This document shows positions 23,463-32,733 of a DNA stretch of 42,696 nt, in pieces. Below the pieces are notes generated by a model that did not search any database, was not told where the DNA came from, and saw only the letters and a list, made by a program, of their open reading frames with translations. This DNA comes from HGM04593 sp045613945 (GTDB lineage: Bacteria; Bacteroidota; Bacteroidia; Bacteroidales; Bacteroidaceae). The position numbers were made by a program, and so were the translations under genes. Every line of letters starts with the position of its first letter. The first letter of the stretch is position 1. The DNA lies in the NCBI GenBank assembly GCA_045613945.1, contig JAZLBZ010000077.1:1-42696 (forward strand), read 5' to 3'.

Positions 23463-24746
23463 TTAGAAATCGTACCTTGCAGAGAGGTTTATTCTGTTGG
23501 CATTGTACATCTTTCCGCTAAAGTCAAAACGCCAGCCATGCAAGTACTCAATACCAAGCTGCATGTTGTCGGTCACATTATAGAAGAAATTGGCAGCTGC
23601 ATATTGGCCTTTCTGGTATGAGCCCGGGTTGGCGGCAGCAAATCCGTTACGCGAGCTGAGCACTGTCTGGCTATATGTTGCCGAAGCAAAGAAACGCTTG
23701 CTGAAGTTGTACTGCACACCTGCATACCAGCATTGGCTTGTAAGCATCATGGCCTCACCGGGAGTTGTCGGGTCGGGCACCACATCCACGCCCACATTCG
23801 AGATATTGTTCACAAGCGAGCCTATGCCCTCACCAATAGTGTACTGGCCACGAATCTGCAGGCCGCCCATTGTAGCAATCATACTAGCCTGGGCACCCCA
23901 GCCCACCTTGTCATTATCCTTATTGGTAACCTTGTTCACATACGATATATCACGCATCACTGCGCCCAGACGTATATGGTTCTGAGGGTTATTGAACATG
24001 TTGTACTGTATATAGACCGGGATATTGGGAACACGCTGCGCACCAATGGAGAATGTCTCATTCTGGGTCGCGTTGACATTGGGAGCCTCAAGGCTTATAC
24101 CCATTGAAAGGCCAAAGTCGAACCCGTAGCGCAGCATAACCTGGGTTGCACGATAAAACGTCATACCGCAAGGGCCGCCATAGTCAATGGTAACAGGGAT
24201 TGCATCAATATCCATGAACGAACCGATAGAATAACCAATCTTGAGATACTTGGTGCTCATATATGCGTTCTGCAACTGCAAGCCCAGCCCGCTACCTCTC
24301 CAGTTGGCCGATGTAAAGACCTCGAAATCACCCAACAGGCGGCTAGTACCCACAAGTTTAAGAAATATCACAGAATTTGTCATATCCATTCGGAACTGGC
24401 TCGATGGTGCTCCTCCACGCTGAATGGCCGAGGGCAAGAAATCAACATTATCGACAGCACGGTCAAAATCGTACTCAATTTTGGTCTGCAGATAACCGCC
24501 AATTCCCAGGCCCCATTTTCCTTTTTGGTCAACAAGGACAAATCGTGGAGCACGCGGGTCGTTGTGGTACGTGCTTTGCGTTGTCTGGAAAATCTCGACA
24601 ACGTCCGGCGCCTCATTGACCGTTTCACTGATGCAAATAACCGGCGTAGCATCGTCATCAAGTTCAATCCAACGCTGCGCACCTGCAGGCACTGCAATCA
24701 ACAGGCTCAATGCCGGCAGCAAAGTAAATTTGAAAATCCTTTTCAT
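23463..24746 (-). CDS. DcaP-like outer-membrane porin
   Basis: A 427-residue outer-membrane beta-barrel. The signal peptide (about 1-24, ending PAGAQ) is followed by a short acidic region and a barrel of alternating amphipathic strands (GLGIGGYLQTKIEYDF, FRMDMTNSVIFLKLVG, GFDFGLSMGISLEAPN), ending LSARYDF with the C-terminal Phe typical of BAM substrates. It fits the DcaP/OprP-like trimeric porins, some of which pass phosphate or dicarboxylates. The phosphate transporter is the next gene on the same strand, which makes an anion or phosphate role attractive but unproven. The ATG at 24746 is chosen over a GTG three codons upstream. No clear promoter was found in the 184-base gap before it. Confidence 0.82.
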   Translation of the reverse strand: MKRIFKFTLLPALSLLIAVPAGAQRWIELDDDATPVICISETVNEAPDVVEIFQTTQSTYHNDPRAPRFVLVDQKGKWGLGIGGYLQTKIEYDFDRAVDNVDFLPSAIQRGGAPSSQFRMDMTNSVIFLKLVGTSRLLGDFEVFTSANWRGSGLGLQLQNAYMSTKYLKIGYSIGSFMDIDAIPVTIDYGGPCGMTFYRATQVMLRYGFDFGLSMGISLEAPNVNATQNETFSIGAQRVPNIPVYIQYNMFNNPQNHIRLGAVMRDISYVNKVTNKDNDKVGWGAQASMIATMGGLQIRGQYTIGEGIGSLVNNISNVGVDVVPDPTTPGEAMMLTSQCWYAGVQYNFSKRFFASATYSQTVLSSRNGFAAANPGSYQKGQYAAANFFYNVTDNMQLGIEYLHGWRFDFSGKMYNANRINLSARYDF

Positions 24747-24930
24747 AATTGTCACATTTTAAATGAATACAGCATTTTAAACACCCGGGCAGGATTTTTG
24801 TTTGAGCGATGTTGAAGCGGTACAGTAAAAATGCAGCACCATCTCCTTATTTTATTATAAAAAGCAGTGCATTTTCAAAACTTATTGTTTTCTTTGCAAT
24901 AGAGAGGTTCTAAGAACCAACAGGAACAGT

Positions 24931-25842
24931 ATGACAGAAAGCACTGACAGCAGAGAGAAAGTGGAGCGTTACAAATACATGCAGACAACGCCGCGCGACA
25001 AGTCATGGGGACTTGCCGTAACTACTACCGGATACCAGCACGTGCATCCCGGCGAAAGCTACCCCCTCTCAACACCCCCTGCCGGCTATGGATTCCAGGA
25101 GAACGGGCGCAGGGTACTCAACGAATACCAGCTCTATTACATCACTCGCGGCAGCGGCTATTTCGAGAGCACCTCTTGCTCAAGAACCAGGATTGAGGCC
25201 GGGATGATGTTTATGCTCTTCCCCGGCGAATGGCACACATTCGCTCCCGACCCCGCCACCGGCTGGGACGACCACTGGATTGGGTTCAACGGCAGTTTTA
25301 TGGACGACAAGATCAGGACAGGTTTCTTCACCTTCAAGAATTGCGTGTTCAAGGTTGGAGTGGATGAGAAGATAATAAATACATATCACGAGATTCTTGA
25401 TATCGCGCTCGACGAGAAGAAAGGCTATCAGCAAGTAATTGCAAGCCTTGCCATCTCACTCATTGGGCGCATACACTACGAGGACCTGAACCACACCTAT
25501 GGCGACACGTATATACTGCGCATCATAAACCAAGCAAAGGCAATAATGAAAGAGGAGATGGCAAACAGCCTTCCTTTGGAAGAGATAGCACACTCACTTG
25601 GCATCAGTTACTCCCTTTTCCGTCGTGAGTTCAAGAAGAAATGCGGTGTCTCTCCCGGACAATACAGGCTGGAACTCAAGCTTGCAAAGGCAAAGGAACT
25701 GCTTCTTGTCACCAACATGAGCATTGCCGACATATCGTCAAGCCTGCATTTTGAGTGCATGGGACAATTCTCCACATTTTTCAAGAAGAAGACAAGCCTA
25801 TCGCCATTGGAATTCCGCAAGCAAGGGATTAAAAAAGATTAA
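24931..25842 (+). CDS. AraC-family transcription regulator with cupin domain
   Basis: A 303-residue regulator. Residues about 40-170 form a cupin-type sensing domain (YYITRGSGYFES, GMMFMLFPGEWHTFAPD), and the C-terminal 100 residues carry two helix-turn-helix motifs (LPLEEIAHSLGISYSLFRREFKKKCGVSPGQYR split as LEEIAHSLGISYSLFRREF and SIADISSSLHFECMGQFSTFFKKKT). Proteins of this type usually bind a sugar or small ligand and activate nearby genes. No carbohydrate operon is adjacent, so the target is unknown; candidates are itself, the downstream SIMPL/DoxX genes, or the divergent porin. A weak promoter box (TTTCTTTG) ends near 24897. Confidence 0.88.
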   Translation: MTESTDSREKVERYKYMQTTPRDKSWGLAVTTTGYQHVHPGESYPLSTPPAGYGFQENGRRVLNEYQLYYITRGSGYFESTSCSRTRIEAGMMFMLFPGEWHTFAPDPATGWDDHWIGFNGSFMDDKIRTGFFTFKNCVFKVGVDEKIINTYHEILDIALDEKKGYQQVIASLAISLIGRIHYEDLNHTYGDTYILRIINQAKAIMKEEMANSLPLEEIAHSLGISYSLFRREFKKKCGVSPGQYRLELKLAKAKELLLVTNMSIADISSSLHFECMGQFSTFFKKKTSLSPLEFRKQGIKKD

Positions 25843-25968
25843 ATCCTATTAACTTTCACTAACCACACGAGGGAAAATTTGTTTTATACCATAATATTTC
25901 CCAAATTGCAGCACGCCGCAGCACGTCGGCGAGCCAAGAAATTGTACAAATCATTTAAACAGAACAAT

Positions 25969-26673
25969 ATGAAAAGATTTTTGTCATTCGCAGCAATGGT
26001 ATTCATCCTTGCGATAGCAACAGAGAGCACCGCCCAGACCTTATCACAGCCCTACATTGACATAAGCACCACTGTCGAGCGTGAGGTAACACCCAATGAA
26101 CTATACCTGCAAATCGCCATCAGGGAAAAGGATTACAAAGGCAAAAAGAGTATTGAGCAGATGCAGGAAACCATGATTGAGGCACTGAAGGCCAACCACA
26201 TTGACATTGGCGAGTGCCTGACAATCAATTACATGGGCAGCGAAATTGGCTACAAGTCCTTTTCAAAGAAGATAAAGTCACAGACCGAGGCGACATATAT
26301 GCTAAGACTCAATGACGCCTCGACTATGCAAAGTGTCATAGCCTCACTCGAGGAACGCCAGATTTCAGACATTGAACTGGTGCGCACAGAATACACAGCC
26401 GAGAAGGAACTTAAAAAAGAGATGGGCATTGAAGCAATGCAGCAGGCAAAGGCCGAGGCGCAGTTGCTTGCCGGAGCCATTGGCCAGGAGGCAGGCAAAG
26501 CAATAACCATCAGTTATTGGATGAACAACAGCCAGGCACAGCCAAGAGTATACAAGGCGCGTATGTCAAACTTTGCCGAAGACGCTGTTGCGGACATGGA
26601 AAGCGAGCCGGCTATCAGCATTGGCAAGAACACTTACCGTTTCACTGTAAACGTGCGTTTCGAACTCAATTAA
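25969..26673 (+). CDS. SIMPL (DUF541) domain exported protein
   Basis: A 234-residue exported protein. A signal peptide (about 1-22, ending STAQ) is followed by a SIMPL/DUF541 domain: PYIDISTTVEREVTPNELYLQIAI at its start and a C-terminal half with AKAEAQLLAGAIGQEAGKA and the closing strand TYRFTVNVRFELN. Family members such as E. coli YggE are periplasmic and linked to oxidative stress, but the molecular role is not known. The frame is open upstream to 25879, but the ATG at 25969 starts the signal peptide. It lies 126 bases after the AraC gene and 57 bases before the DoxX gene on the same strand. Confidence 0.85.
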   Translation: MKRFLSFAAMVFILAIATESTAQTLSQPYIDISTTVEREVTPNELYLQIAIREKDYKGKKSIEQMQETMIEALKANHIDIGECLTINYMGSEIGYKSFSKKIKSQTEATYMLRLNDASTMQSVIASLEERQISDIELVRTEYTAEKELKKEMGIEAMQQAKAEAQLLAGAIGQEAGKAITISYWMNNSQAQPRVYKARMSNFAEDAVADMESEPAISIGKNTYRFTVNVRFELN

Positions 26674-26693
26674 GGCAGTGTAAACAAAATGAT

Positions 26694-26729
26694 ATATGCG
26701 GTGTTTTTTCTTTAAAAGACACCGCATAT
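26694..26729 (+). promoter_or_regulatory. Hairpin ending one base before the DoxX start codon
   Basis: ATATGCGGTGT (26694-26704) pairs perfectly with ACACCGCATAT (26719-26729), an 11 bp stem with a 14-base T-rich loop. No T-run follows either arm, so it is a poor terminator. Its 3' arm covers the usual ribosome-binding zone of the gene starting at 26731. Confidence 0.75.
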
Positions 26730-26730
26730 T

Positions 26731-27168
26731 ATGTATAAGAAATTACTCAAATCCCTGTTCAGCGAGCCCATCTCATCATCTACCAAGTCATTGGTGCTAC
26801 TTTTGGCACGCGTAATCTTTGGATTCCTATTCCTTTCGCACGGTATTGCAAAACTGCACGCCTATGCCAATGCCCCCGAACTATTCCTTGACCCCATTGG
26901 ACTGGGCAGCACCTTGTCACTATGGTTGGTTCTCTTTGCCGAGATTCTTTGTACAACAGGCTTCATACTTGGAGCACTCTTCCGCCTGTGCCTCATACCA
27001 ATGATATTCACAATGTGCATTGCCCTCTTTGTGATACATGCAAGCGACCCGCTAGGCGTTAAGGAACTGTCTATGATGTACCTTGCAATCTTTGCACTAC
27101 TCTACATCACAGGCCCCGGACGATATTCAATTGACGGTATTCTCAAAAGAGTATATCTTAGGAGATAA
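26731..27168 (+). CDS. DoxX-family membrane protein
   Basis: A 145-residue integral membrane protein with four predicted helices. The DoxX signature is visible in RVIFGFLFLSHGIAKL (about 27-42), LVLFAEILCTTGFILGALFRL (about 67-87), and LGVKELSMMYLAIFALLYITGPGRYSIDG. DoxX proteins are poorly understood; some associate with thiol oxidoreductases or oxidative-stress defence. The SIMPL gene lies 57 bases upstream on the same strand, and SIMPL proteins are also tied to oxidative stress, so a shared role is possible but inferred. A hairpin abuts the start codon. Confidence 0.88.
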   Translation: MYKKLLKSLFSEPISSSTKSLVLLLARVIFGFLFLSHGIAKLHAYANAPELFLDPIGLGSTLSLWLVLFAEILCTTGFILGALFRLCLIPMIFTMCIALFVIHASDPLGVKELSMMYLAIFALLYITGPGRYSIDGILKRVYLRR

Positions 27169-27172
27169 CAAA

Positions 27173-27202
27173 TAAGGGAGTTGCCCAAAAGCAACCCCCT
27201 TC
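27173..27202. terminator. Terminator between DoxX gene and argF'
   Basis: GGGAGTTGC and GCAACCCCC pair around CCAAAA with flanking A/T on both sides, between the convergent DoxX and argF' genes. The stem has one mismatch, so it is less certain than the other terminators. Confidence 0.7.
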
Positions 27203-27216
27203 ATACATATCATATC

Positions 27217-28173
27217 CTATTTCAAGCCTTCAAGAATATTCTTGAGCACCACAGTTGCAGATATTTCACGATTGGCAGCCTCGGGAATCACCAGAGAGCG
27301 TTCACTTTCAATGACCCCATCGGTAACAATCATATTGCGACGGACAGGCAGGCAGTGCATGAAATAGGCATTATTCGTAACCGCCATCTGGCGCTCGCTC
27401 ACCGTCCAGTCGCGGTCGGTAGAGAGTACCTTGCCATAGTTATCCCCGGTATATGCAGCCCAATTCTTGGCATACACAAAATCGGCACCCTCAAAAGCCT
27501 TCATCTGGTCATACTCAACACGCGCATTACCCACAAAAGCAGGGTCAAGTTCATATCCTCTGGGGTGAGTGATTACGAAATCGTAATCGGCAGCGTTCAT
27601 CCACTCGGCAAATGAGTTTGGAACGGCCTGTGGCAGAGCCTTTGGGTGTGGCGCCCAGGTGAGAACGACCTTTGGACGCGGTTTTGCCTTGTGCTCCTCA
27701 ATGGTAATGAGGTCGGCAAAACTCTGCAGGGGATGACGTGTTGCCGCCTCCATTGAGAATACAGGGCGACCGGAATACTTAATGAATTGATTGAGAATAA
27801 CCTCATTGTAATCATCGGCTTTATTCTCAAAGCGTGCAAAAGAGCGCACACCTATGACATCGCAATAACTGCCCATCACAGGGATTGCCTCAAGGATATG
27901 CTCTGGCTTGTCGCCATCCATAATCACTCCGCGCTCAGTCTCCAGTTTCCACGCACCCTGGTTAATGTCAAGGACAATCACGTTCATTCCAAGATTCAGA
28001 GCCGCCTTCTGGGTACTGAGCCTTGTTCGCAGGCTCGAGTTAAAGAAGACCATCATAAGAGTCTTGTTCTTTCCAAGTTCACAATATTTATAACGGTCGG
28101 CCTTAATCTCAAAAGCCTCATCAAGCGCCTTCTTTAGGTCTCTTATATCATTGACAGATGTAAAATGTCTCAT
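27217..28173 (-). CDS. argF': N-succinylornithine carbamoyltransferase
   Basis: A 318-residue transcarbamylase of arginine synthesis. The carbamoyl-phosphate loop FFNSSLRTRLST (43-54) and HCLPVRR near residue 275 are intact. Residue 90 is Pro (GDKPEH); in this family Pro90 marks the succinylornithine-specific enzymes of Bacteroides, while Glu at the equivalent site marks the acetylornithine enzymes of Xanthomonas. The reaction makes N-succinylcitrulline from N-succinylornithine and carbamoyl phosphate. It lies 17 bases after tamB on the same strand, so it may ride on that transcript; no arg genes are adjacent. Confidence 0.93.
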   Translation of the reverse strand: MRHFTSVNDIRDLKKALDEAFEIKADRYKYCELGKNKTLMMVFFNSSLRTRLSTQKAALNLGMNVIVLDINQGAWKLETERGVIMDGDKPEHILEAIPVMGSYCDVIGVRSFARFENKADDYNEVILNQFIKYSGRPVFSMEAATRHPLQSFADLITIEEHKAKPRPKVVLTWAPHPKALPQAVPNSFAEWMNAADYDFVITHPRGYELDPAFVGNARVEYDQMKAFEGADFVYAKNWAAYTGDNYGKVLSTDRDWTVSERQMAVTNNAYFMHCLPVRRNMIVTDGVIESERSLVIPEAANREISATVVLKNILEGLK

Positions 28174-28190
28174 ATTATAATAGGTATATA

Positions 28191-31100
28191 TTACTCTTCA
28201 CTCACATTCCCGTTCCCGGCCGCTTTATCTTCAACAGCATCACCTTCGGCCAATTGCCTTGCGGCATCCTTCCTGTCTTTTTTATCCTTTTTCTTTCCCC
28301 ACCATTTCCAGCGGTCAAATTCAAAGAGGATTGATGTTCCCACACCCTGCGTAGTGAGGTCGGTTTTTGAGAAGTAACGGTCGTTTGTCTTGCTATAGGC
28401 CTTGATATTCCAATTATAATTGGGGCTCAGCAGCCACAGCACCTCAAAGTCGCCGATAAAGTTACGGTTGGCAACCGGGTTCTCACGATAGCCGAGATTA
28501 CCGTTTATCTGCAGACGGTTGTCGAGCAGACGGCCACGCAGCATACCCTCGACCTCCATACTGTTCCAGCCACGCTCACTTGTGGATATATTTCCCGATA
28601 TATCCCAATTACCGTCATTGATAATTTTTCCGAGCATATTGTTCAGCTGGCCCGATATTGTATTTGAGATAAAGGACTCCACTGCGGTAGAGGTATTTGC
28701 ACCACCATCCAGCGCATTGCTTGCATCAAAGGTATAGAACTTGCCCACACCCAGCAGATAGACAAACTGCATATTCTTCTGGTCGGGAGTACTTGCTACA
28801 CTAGCAAGCAGTTCGCGCTCCTCCTCACTACCCTCGGGGAGTTCAAGATCAAATGCAAGGTCGGGCGATTCAAGGCTGCCGGTAACATTCATCACACAAT
28901 TCACCTTAACAGTCTTGCGCCTTGCAATTTCAGTTGTAAGGTCGCTGAGCGATGCAGATGGCACAAGGTACTTTGCCTTAAGATCAAGTTCGGCCTTGTA
29001 AGGATCTCCGTTGAAAGCGATGGTGCTTCCCTTTGAAATCTCAAACACTTTAGGGAAGATATCCTGAATTGTAAACTTGTAGGCTCCACGCACCAGGTTT
29101 AGGTTTCCCTTCATGCTAAAACCGGTCCTGTCATTATACACAGCATTAATTGGGCCGTTGCCGTAAAGGCTGATATAGTCATCGGTCTGCAAGTTCGTGT
29201 AGACCTTGAGTTCAAGCGCATCGTTCACGTCAAGCATGAAGTCGAGAGTCAGCCTGCTTGCAGTTGTGCTGTACATGTTATTTGCGACCGGCTCGCTCAC
29301 CTCCTGCTGTTCGCCTTTCTTGCGCTTGCTATTGTCGGTAAATGTTACAAAGCTATTATCCCGGGCACCACTGGTAACGTTGGAATTGTATACGAATCTC
29401 GAGCCCGGCATACTCTTCATATTCGCCTTGAGCAAGAACCCGCCGGCGTCGCTCTTAATCAAGGCATCACCTGTTGCAAAAACAGTGCCATAGAATGGTA
29501 ACTGGCCAAAATCATCAGTGTCATATACAAGCAATTCGTCGGCCTCCACATTAAAATTACATGTCCATGCTCCAAGATTCTTGTGGGTCAGCGGACCCGA
29601 TATGCGCCCACGATTACCATACCTGTCATATGCCCTCGTATTATCGAATGCAATTATTCCCTTTGAAAACCTCATTGAGTCACCGGTAAAGTAATACCTG
29701 GTATTGTTGGCATTGACCTTTGCCGAGCAGAACATTGCAACTGCGCCCTCAAGGTCAACCGCACGCCAAGCGCCATGCAAGTGTACCTTGCCGCTGCCGG
29801 TACCGTCAATGTCACTGATAAAGTTCTTCAGTTTCTTGTTCAGGAAGGCTACGTTGAGGTTATTGGCATCAATCTTCAGCGTAATAGTATCGCCGGGCTG
29901 TGACAGGAATCCCTTGACTGTAGAGAGTTCGTTCTCGCTGTTATATATGCCGGCATCAAGCACAATGCTCTTTGTCTTGTCCTCCCAGCCAACATACACA
30001 TCGCCCCTTCCCAGCACTGCACCATCAATACTGAAGTTGCTCACATCGATCCTGCCGCCGGCATTTGGAGCAGATAGCACCCCTGTCACGTGAGCCGCGC
30101 CGGTTGCCTTGCCGCCAAAATCCAATATTCGGAAATTGATAAAATCAAACACCGTTGCTATATCGACATTCTTGAGATAAGCATTAAGGCTGTCGCTCTG
30201 CTCCTTACCAATGACACCCTCAACCTTCAGGTCCTGCCTGTCGCTTGAAAGTCCGATATTCTTAACAAGCAGCCTGTCTACACAGCCCTCTACTGTACCC
30301 TCGTCAATATGCCACACCTTGTTCTTGTGTATTATACTGTCCTTGTGTATCCTTGCGGCAAGTTCAAGTTCATGGGAGTCATTGCGACTGAATGCAGCAT
30401 CCATCCTCACCATACCCATCATCACCTCATCGGACTTGAAATTATTCCAGTTGACAATACCCCTTATCTCGTTGGATACGACATTTGCGTTGAGCCTGAC
30501 GACAATATCCTCGGTCTGGTCATTGTAATCAAAATCCTTGACATTCTTCACCAGCGGCTTGTTGAACTGCACATTCATATCAAGCCCCCTATCGCCCGAT
30601 TTGCCAGTCACATTAAGCGAGCGCACCAGCCCGCCATAAAGTTCAATCTTGTTAATTGAGGCATCAATGGTAAAGACATTCTCGCGTTCGTTGAACGCAC
30701 CTTTTATCCGTGACGGTTCGAGCACAGTCACCGGGACACCAAGAATCTTTGTCAACGGAGTACTGTTCTTGATGGTGACATCATAATAGAAATCATTTGC
30801 CGACAATGTCCGCACATCGCTATCCGGTTCAATATCCAGCACCGGCAGGTGGGATTTAATGGTTGCAATGAGGCTATTGGCAATTCGCTTGAAGTCAAAA
30901 TCGCCATAAACGCTGGCTGTGGCAAAATCAGATGTCACCACAAAGAGCCTGTCATCACCGGCCTTGTTATCGCTCACGTAGAAATTGCGTACGAATGTAG
31001 TATCGCCACCATCGACCAAAGAAAGATTGTCAATCTTAGCATTGACAATAGTCTTTCCCGCGCCATAGTCTATGTATTCACCATTGAGGTCAAAGGAGAA

Positions 31101-32636
31101 ATCCTGGACCCTGTCACTCTTTACAAGGTTGAGATTTGCCGGAGTAAACTTATCGGTTCTCATAATCACCTTAAGCATACGGCCATTGGCAATATCATAT
31201 CTTGCCGTAAGCCGCATCCTCGCATTCGGGTCATCAGTCATGACCTTTGCTGTAATTACATCGGCCGTGCAGTTGCCGTTAAAACTTATCGGGGAATATG
31301 AATAGCCATTGTATACAAGATTTGTGACATCACCATCCACGTTGGCATAGCCATCCCTGTCATCAATATCACCGGTGGCCCTGACGCAGAACTCGCCGCC
31401 TTCAAATTCTCTAACCCCGGTCAGTTCGCCCAAATTCAGTTCCTTGCCATTCACCGTCAAGGCATACTGCCCGTCAGCTGCCATAGAACCTTCGGCAGAA
31501 AGGCTTCCGCTTTTACAATCAACCGCAGCCACACCCTCTACAAAGTCCCTATCGAATGATATGTTACCGTTTAGCGATGTACGCCCAAGTTTCCCGGCAA
31601 TATCATAGCCGGCTGAGTCAAGATTAGCCAAGACGATAAGTGCCGACACAACCTCTTCATTCACAAAACACTCATCCACACACAAGCGGCCCCTTCTCTG
31701 CTCCACTAAAGGAGAGAGAATAACCGCATCGGCCTTTGCGCCAAAACTATTGTCAACTGCCATGAAATCAACAGCAACATCCACACTGTCATTGCTGTAG
31801 AAACCATCAACGGCAAAGGACACCGGGGCTATATTCGTGCGTGTGATATCAACAAAATGTGCTATATCTTCAATAGCAAAGCATTCACTCTTTATGCAGC
31901 CTGCAACACGTATATCACTCCAGGCGCTATCGGCCAGGACATCAATTCTGTCTGCAGCCACAACACTATTGCTTGTCCTAAGGCTCAAGCCCTGCAAACT
32001 AAGGCTATCCCCTTCCTTTACGACATGGGCTCTCAGCCTCTCCAAATCAAGACCGCACCTCTCCTTTCCGCTCACAGAACGTATGTTAAGGTCAATCTCA
32101 TCGCCCTGTAATTTCTTCAACGACAGATTACAGGCGAAATCATCAACCAGAATGTGGTTTACATCGAACTTTGAGCCCACAGGTTCCTCGCTGAGCACAT
32201 CATAGGAGAAGAGACCGTCATATATCAGCAACTGGTTTATACGCAGGTCGATATCCGACTTCTCATCTTTCTTGTCGCTGTTCAGTACATCCACAAGGAA
32301 CTGTATATTCAGTTCCCCATCCGGGGTTGCACGACTCAGGCGTATATGAGGGGCTGCAAAAACCAGTGTGTTGACCCTCACTTGACCATCCAACAGCCTT
32401 TTTGTCTGCAGATAGGCACGTGCCTCATCGGCATGCAGCACAGTATCACCCTCCAGGTCAAGCAGCAGCACATTCCTCAGACGCAGGTCATTGACGCCAC
32501 GCACCTCAATCTCCTCAACCTCGAGCGGTATTCCATACTCTTCGGTTATCTCCTTTGACACATACGATGCAAGACGATGCTTGACACCGTCGAACCTCAT
32601 TGAGAAAAGGAGCAGAAAAAGCAGAGCCGCAATCAC
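28191..32636 (-). CDS. tamB: TamB-like translocation and assembly module protein
   Basis: A 1481-residue protein. An N-terminal membrane anchor is followed by a very long region of repeating beta-strand segments, predicted to form the hydrophobic groove of AsmA/TamB-type lipid-transport proteins, and the conserved C-terminal TamB domain (DUF490, about 1000-1460, with NLVRGAYKFTIQDIFPKVFEISKGSTIAF and ELPEGSEEERELLASV split across it). TamB-type proteins bridge inner and outer membranes and help insert outer-membrane proteins or move phospholipids. The start is problematic: the only standard start codon in frame is a GTG at 32636, inside the membrane helix, while the frame upstream encodes a good extra 18 residues (KNSVAIKLFKYIFGTVAV). 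See findings. Confidence 0.88.
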   Translation of the reverse strand: MIAALLFLLLFSMRFDGVKHRLASYVSKEITEEYGIPLEVEEIEVRGVNDLRLRNVLLLDLEGDTVLHADEARAYLQTKRLLDGQVRVNTLVFAAPHIRLSRATPDGELNIQFLVDVLNSDKKDEKSDIDLRINQLLIYDGLFSYDVLSEEPVGSKFDVNHILVDDFACNLSLKKLQGDEIDLNIRSVSGKERCGLDLERLRAHVVKEGDSLSLQGLSLRTSNSVVAADRIDVLADSAWSDIRVAGCIKSECFAIEDIAHFVDITRTNIAPVSFAVDGFYSNDSVDVAVDFMAVDNSFGAKADAVILSPLVEQRRGRLCVDECFVNEEVVSALIVLANLDSAGYDIAGKLGRTSLNGNISFDRDFVEGVAAVDCKSGSLSAEGSMAADGQYALTVNGKELNLGELTGVREFEGGEFCVRATGDIDDRDGYANVDGDVTNLVYNGYSYSPISFNGNCTADVITAKVMTDDPNARMRLTARYDIANGRMLKVIMRTDKFTPANLNLVKSDRVQDFSFDLNGEYIDYGAGKTIVNAKIDNLSLVDGGDTTFVRNFYVSDNKAGDDRLFVVTSDFATASVYGDFDFKRIANSLIATIKSHLPVLDIEPDSDVRTLSANDFYYDVTIKNSTPLTKILGVPVTVLEPSRIKGAFNERENVFTIDASINKIELYGGLVRSLNVTGKSGDRGLDMNVQFNKPLVKNVKDFDYNDQTEDIVVRLNANVVSNEIRGIVNWNNFKSDEVMMGMVRMDAAFSRNDSHELELAARIHKDSIIHKNKVWHIDEGTVEGCVDRLLVKNIGLSSDRQDLKVEGVIGKEQSDSLNAYLKNVDIATVFDFINFRILDFGGKATGAAHVTGVLSAPNAGGRIDVSNFSIDGAVLGRGDVYVGWEDKTKSIVLDAGIYNSENELSTVKGFLSQPGDTITLKIDANNLNVAFLNKKLKNFISDIDGTGSGKVHLHGAWRAVDLEGAVAMFCSAKVNANNTRYYFTGDSMRFSKGIIAFDNTRAYDRYGNRGRISGPLTHKNLGAWTCNFNVEADELLVYDTDDFGQLPFYGTVFATGDALIKSDAGGFLLKANMKSMPGSRFVYNSNVTSGARDNSFVTFTDNSKRKKGEQQEVSEPVANNMYSTTASRLTLDFMLDVNDALELKVYTNLQTDDYISLYGNGPINAVYNDRTGFSMKGNLNLVRGAYKFTIQDIFPKVFEISKGSTIAFNGDPYKAELDLKAKYLVPSASLSDLTTEIARRKTVKVNCVMNVTGSLESPDLAFDLELPEGSEEERELLASVASTPDQKNMQFVYLLGVGKFYTFDASNALDGGANTSTAVESFISNTISGQLNNMLGKIINDGNWDISGNISTSERGWNSMEVEGMLRGRLLDNRLQINGNLGYRENPVANRNFIGDFEVLWLLSPNYNWNIKAYSKTNDRYFSKTDLTTQGVGTSILFEFDRWKWWGKKKDKKDRKDAARQLAEGDAVEDKAAGNGNVSEE

Positions 32637-32704
32637 TGCAACCGTACCGAATATGTACTTGAATAATTTTATAGCAACGCTGTTTTTTACATTAATGAAT
32701 CACC

Positions 32705-32722
32705 GCGCAACGCGCGTTGCGC
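32705..32722. repeat. Perfect 18-base palindrome upstream of tamB
   Basis: GCGCAACGCGCGTTGCGC is a perfect inverted repeat with no spacer. It falls in the probable tamB leader, between the -7 box at 32734-32741 and the coding region, about 100 bases before the SLC13 start on the other strand. It could be a protein-binding site or a G+C-rich hairpin in the tamB mRNA leader. Confidence 0.85.
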
Positions 32723-32733
32723 AAAAGTTGATG

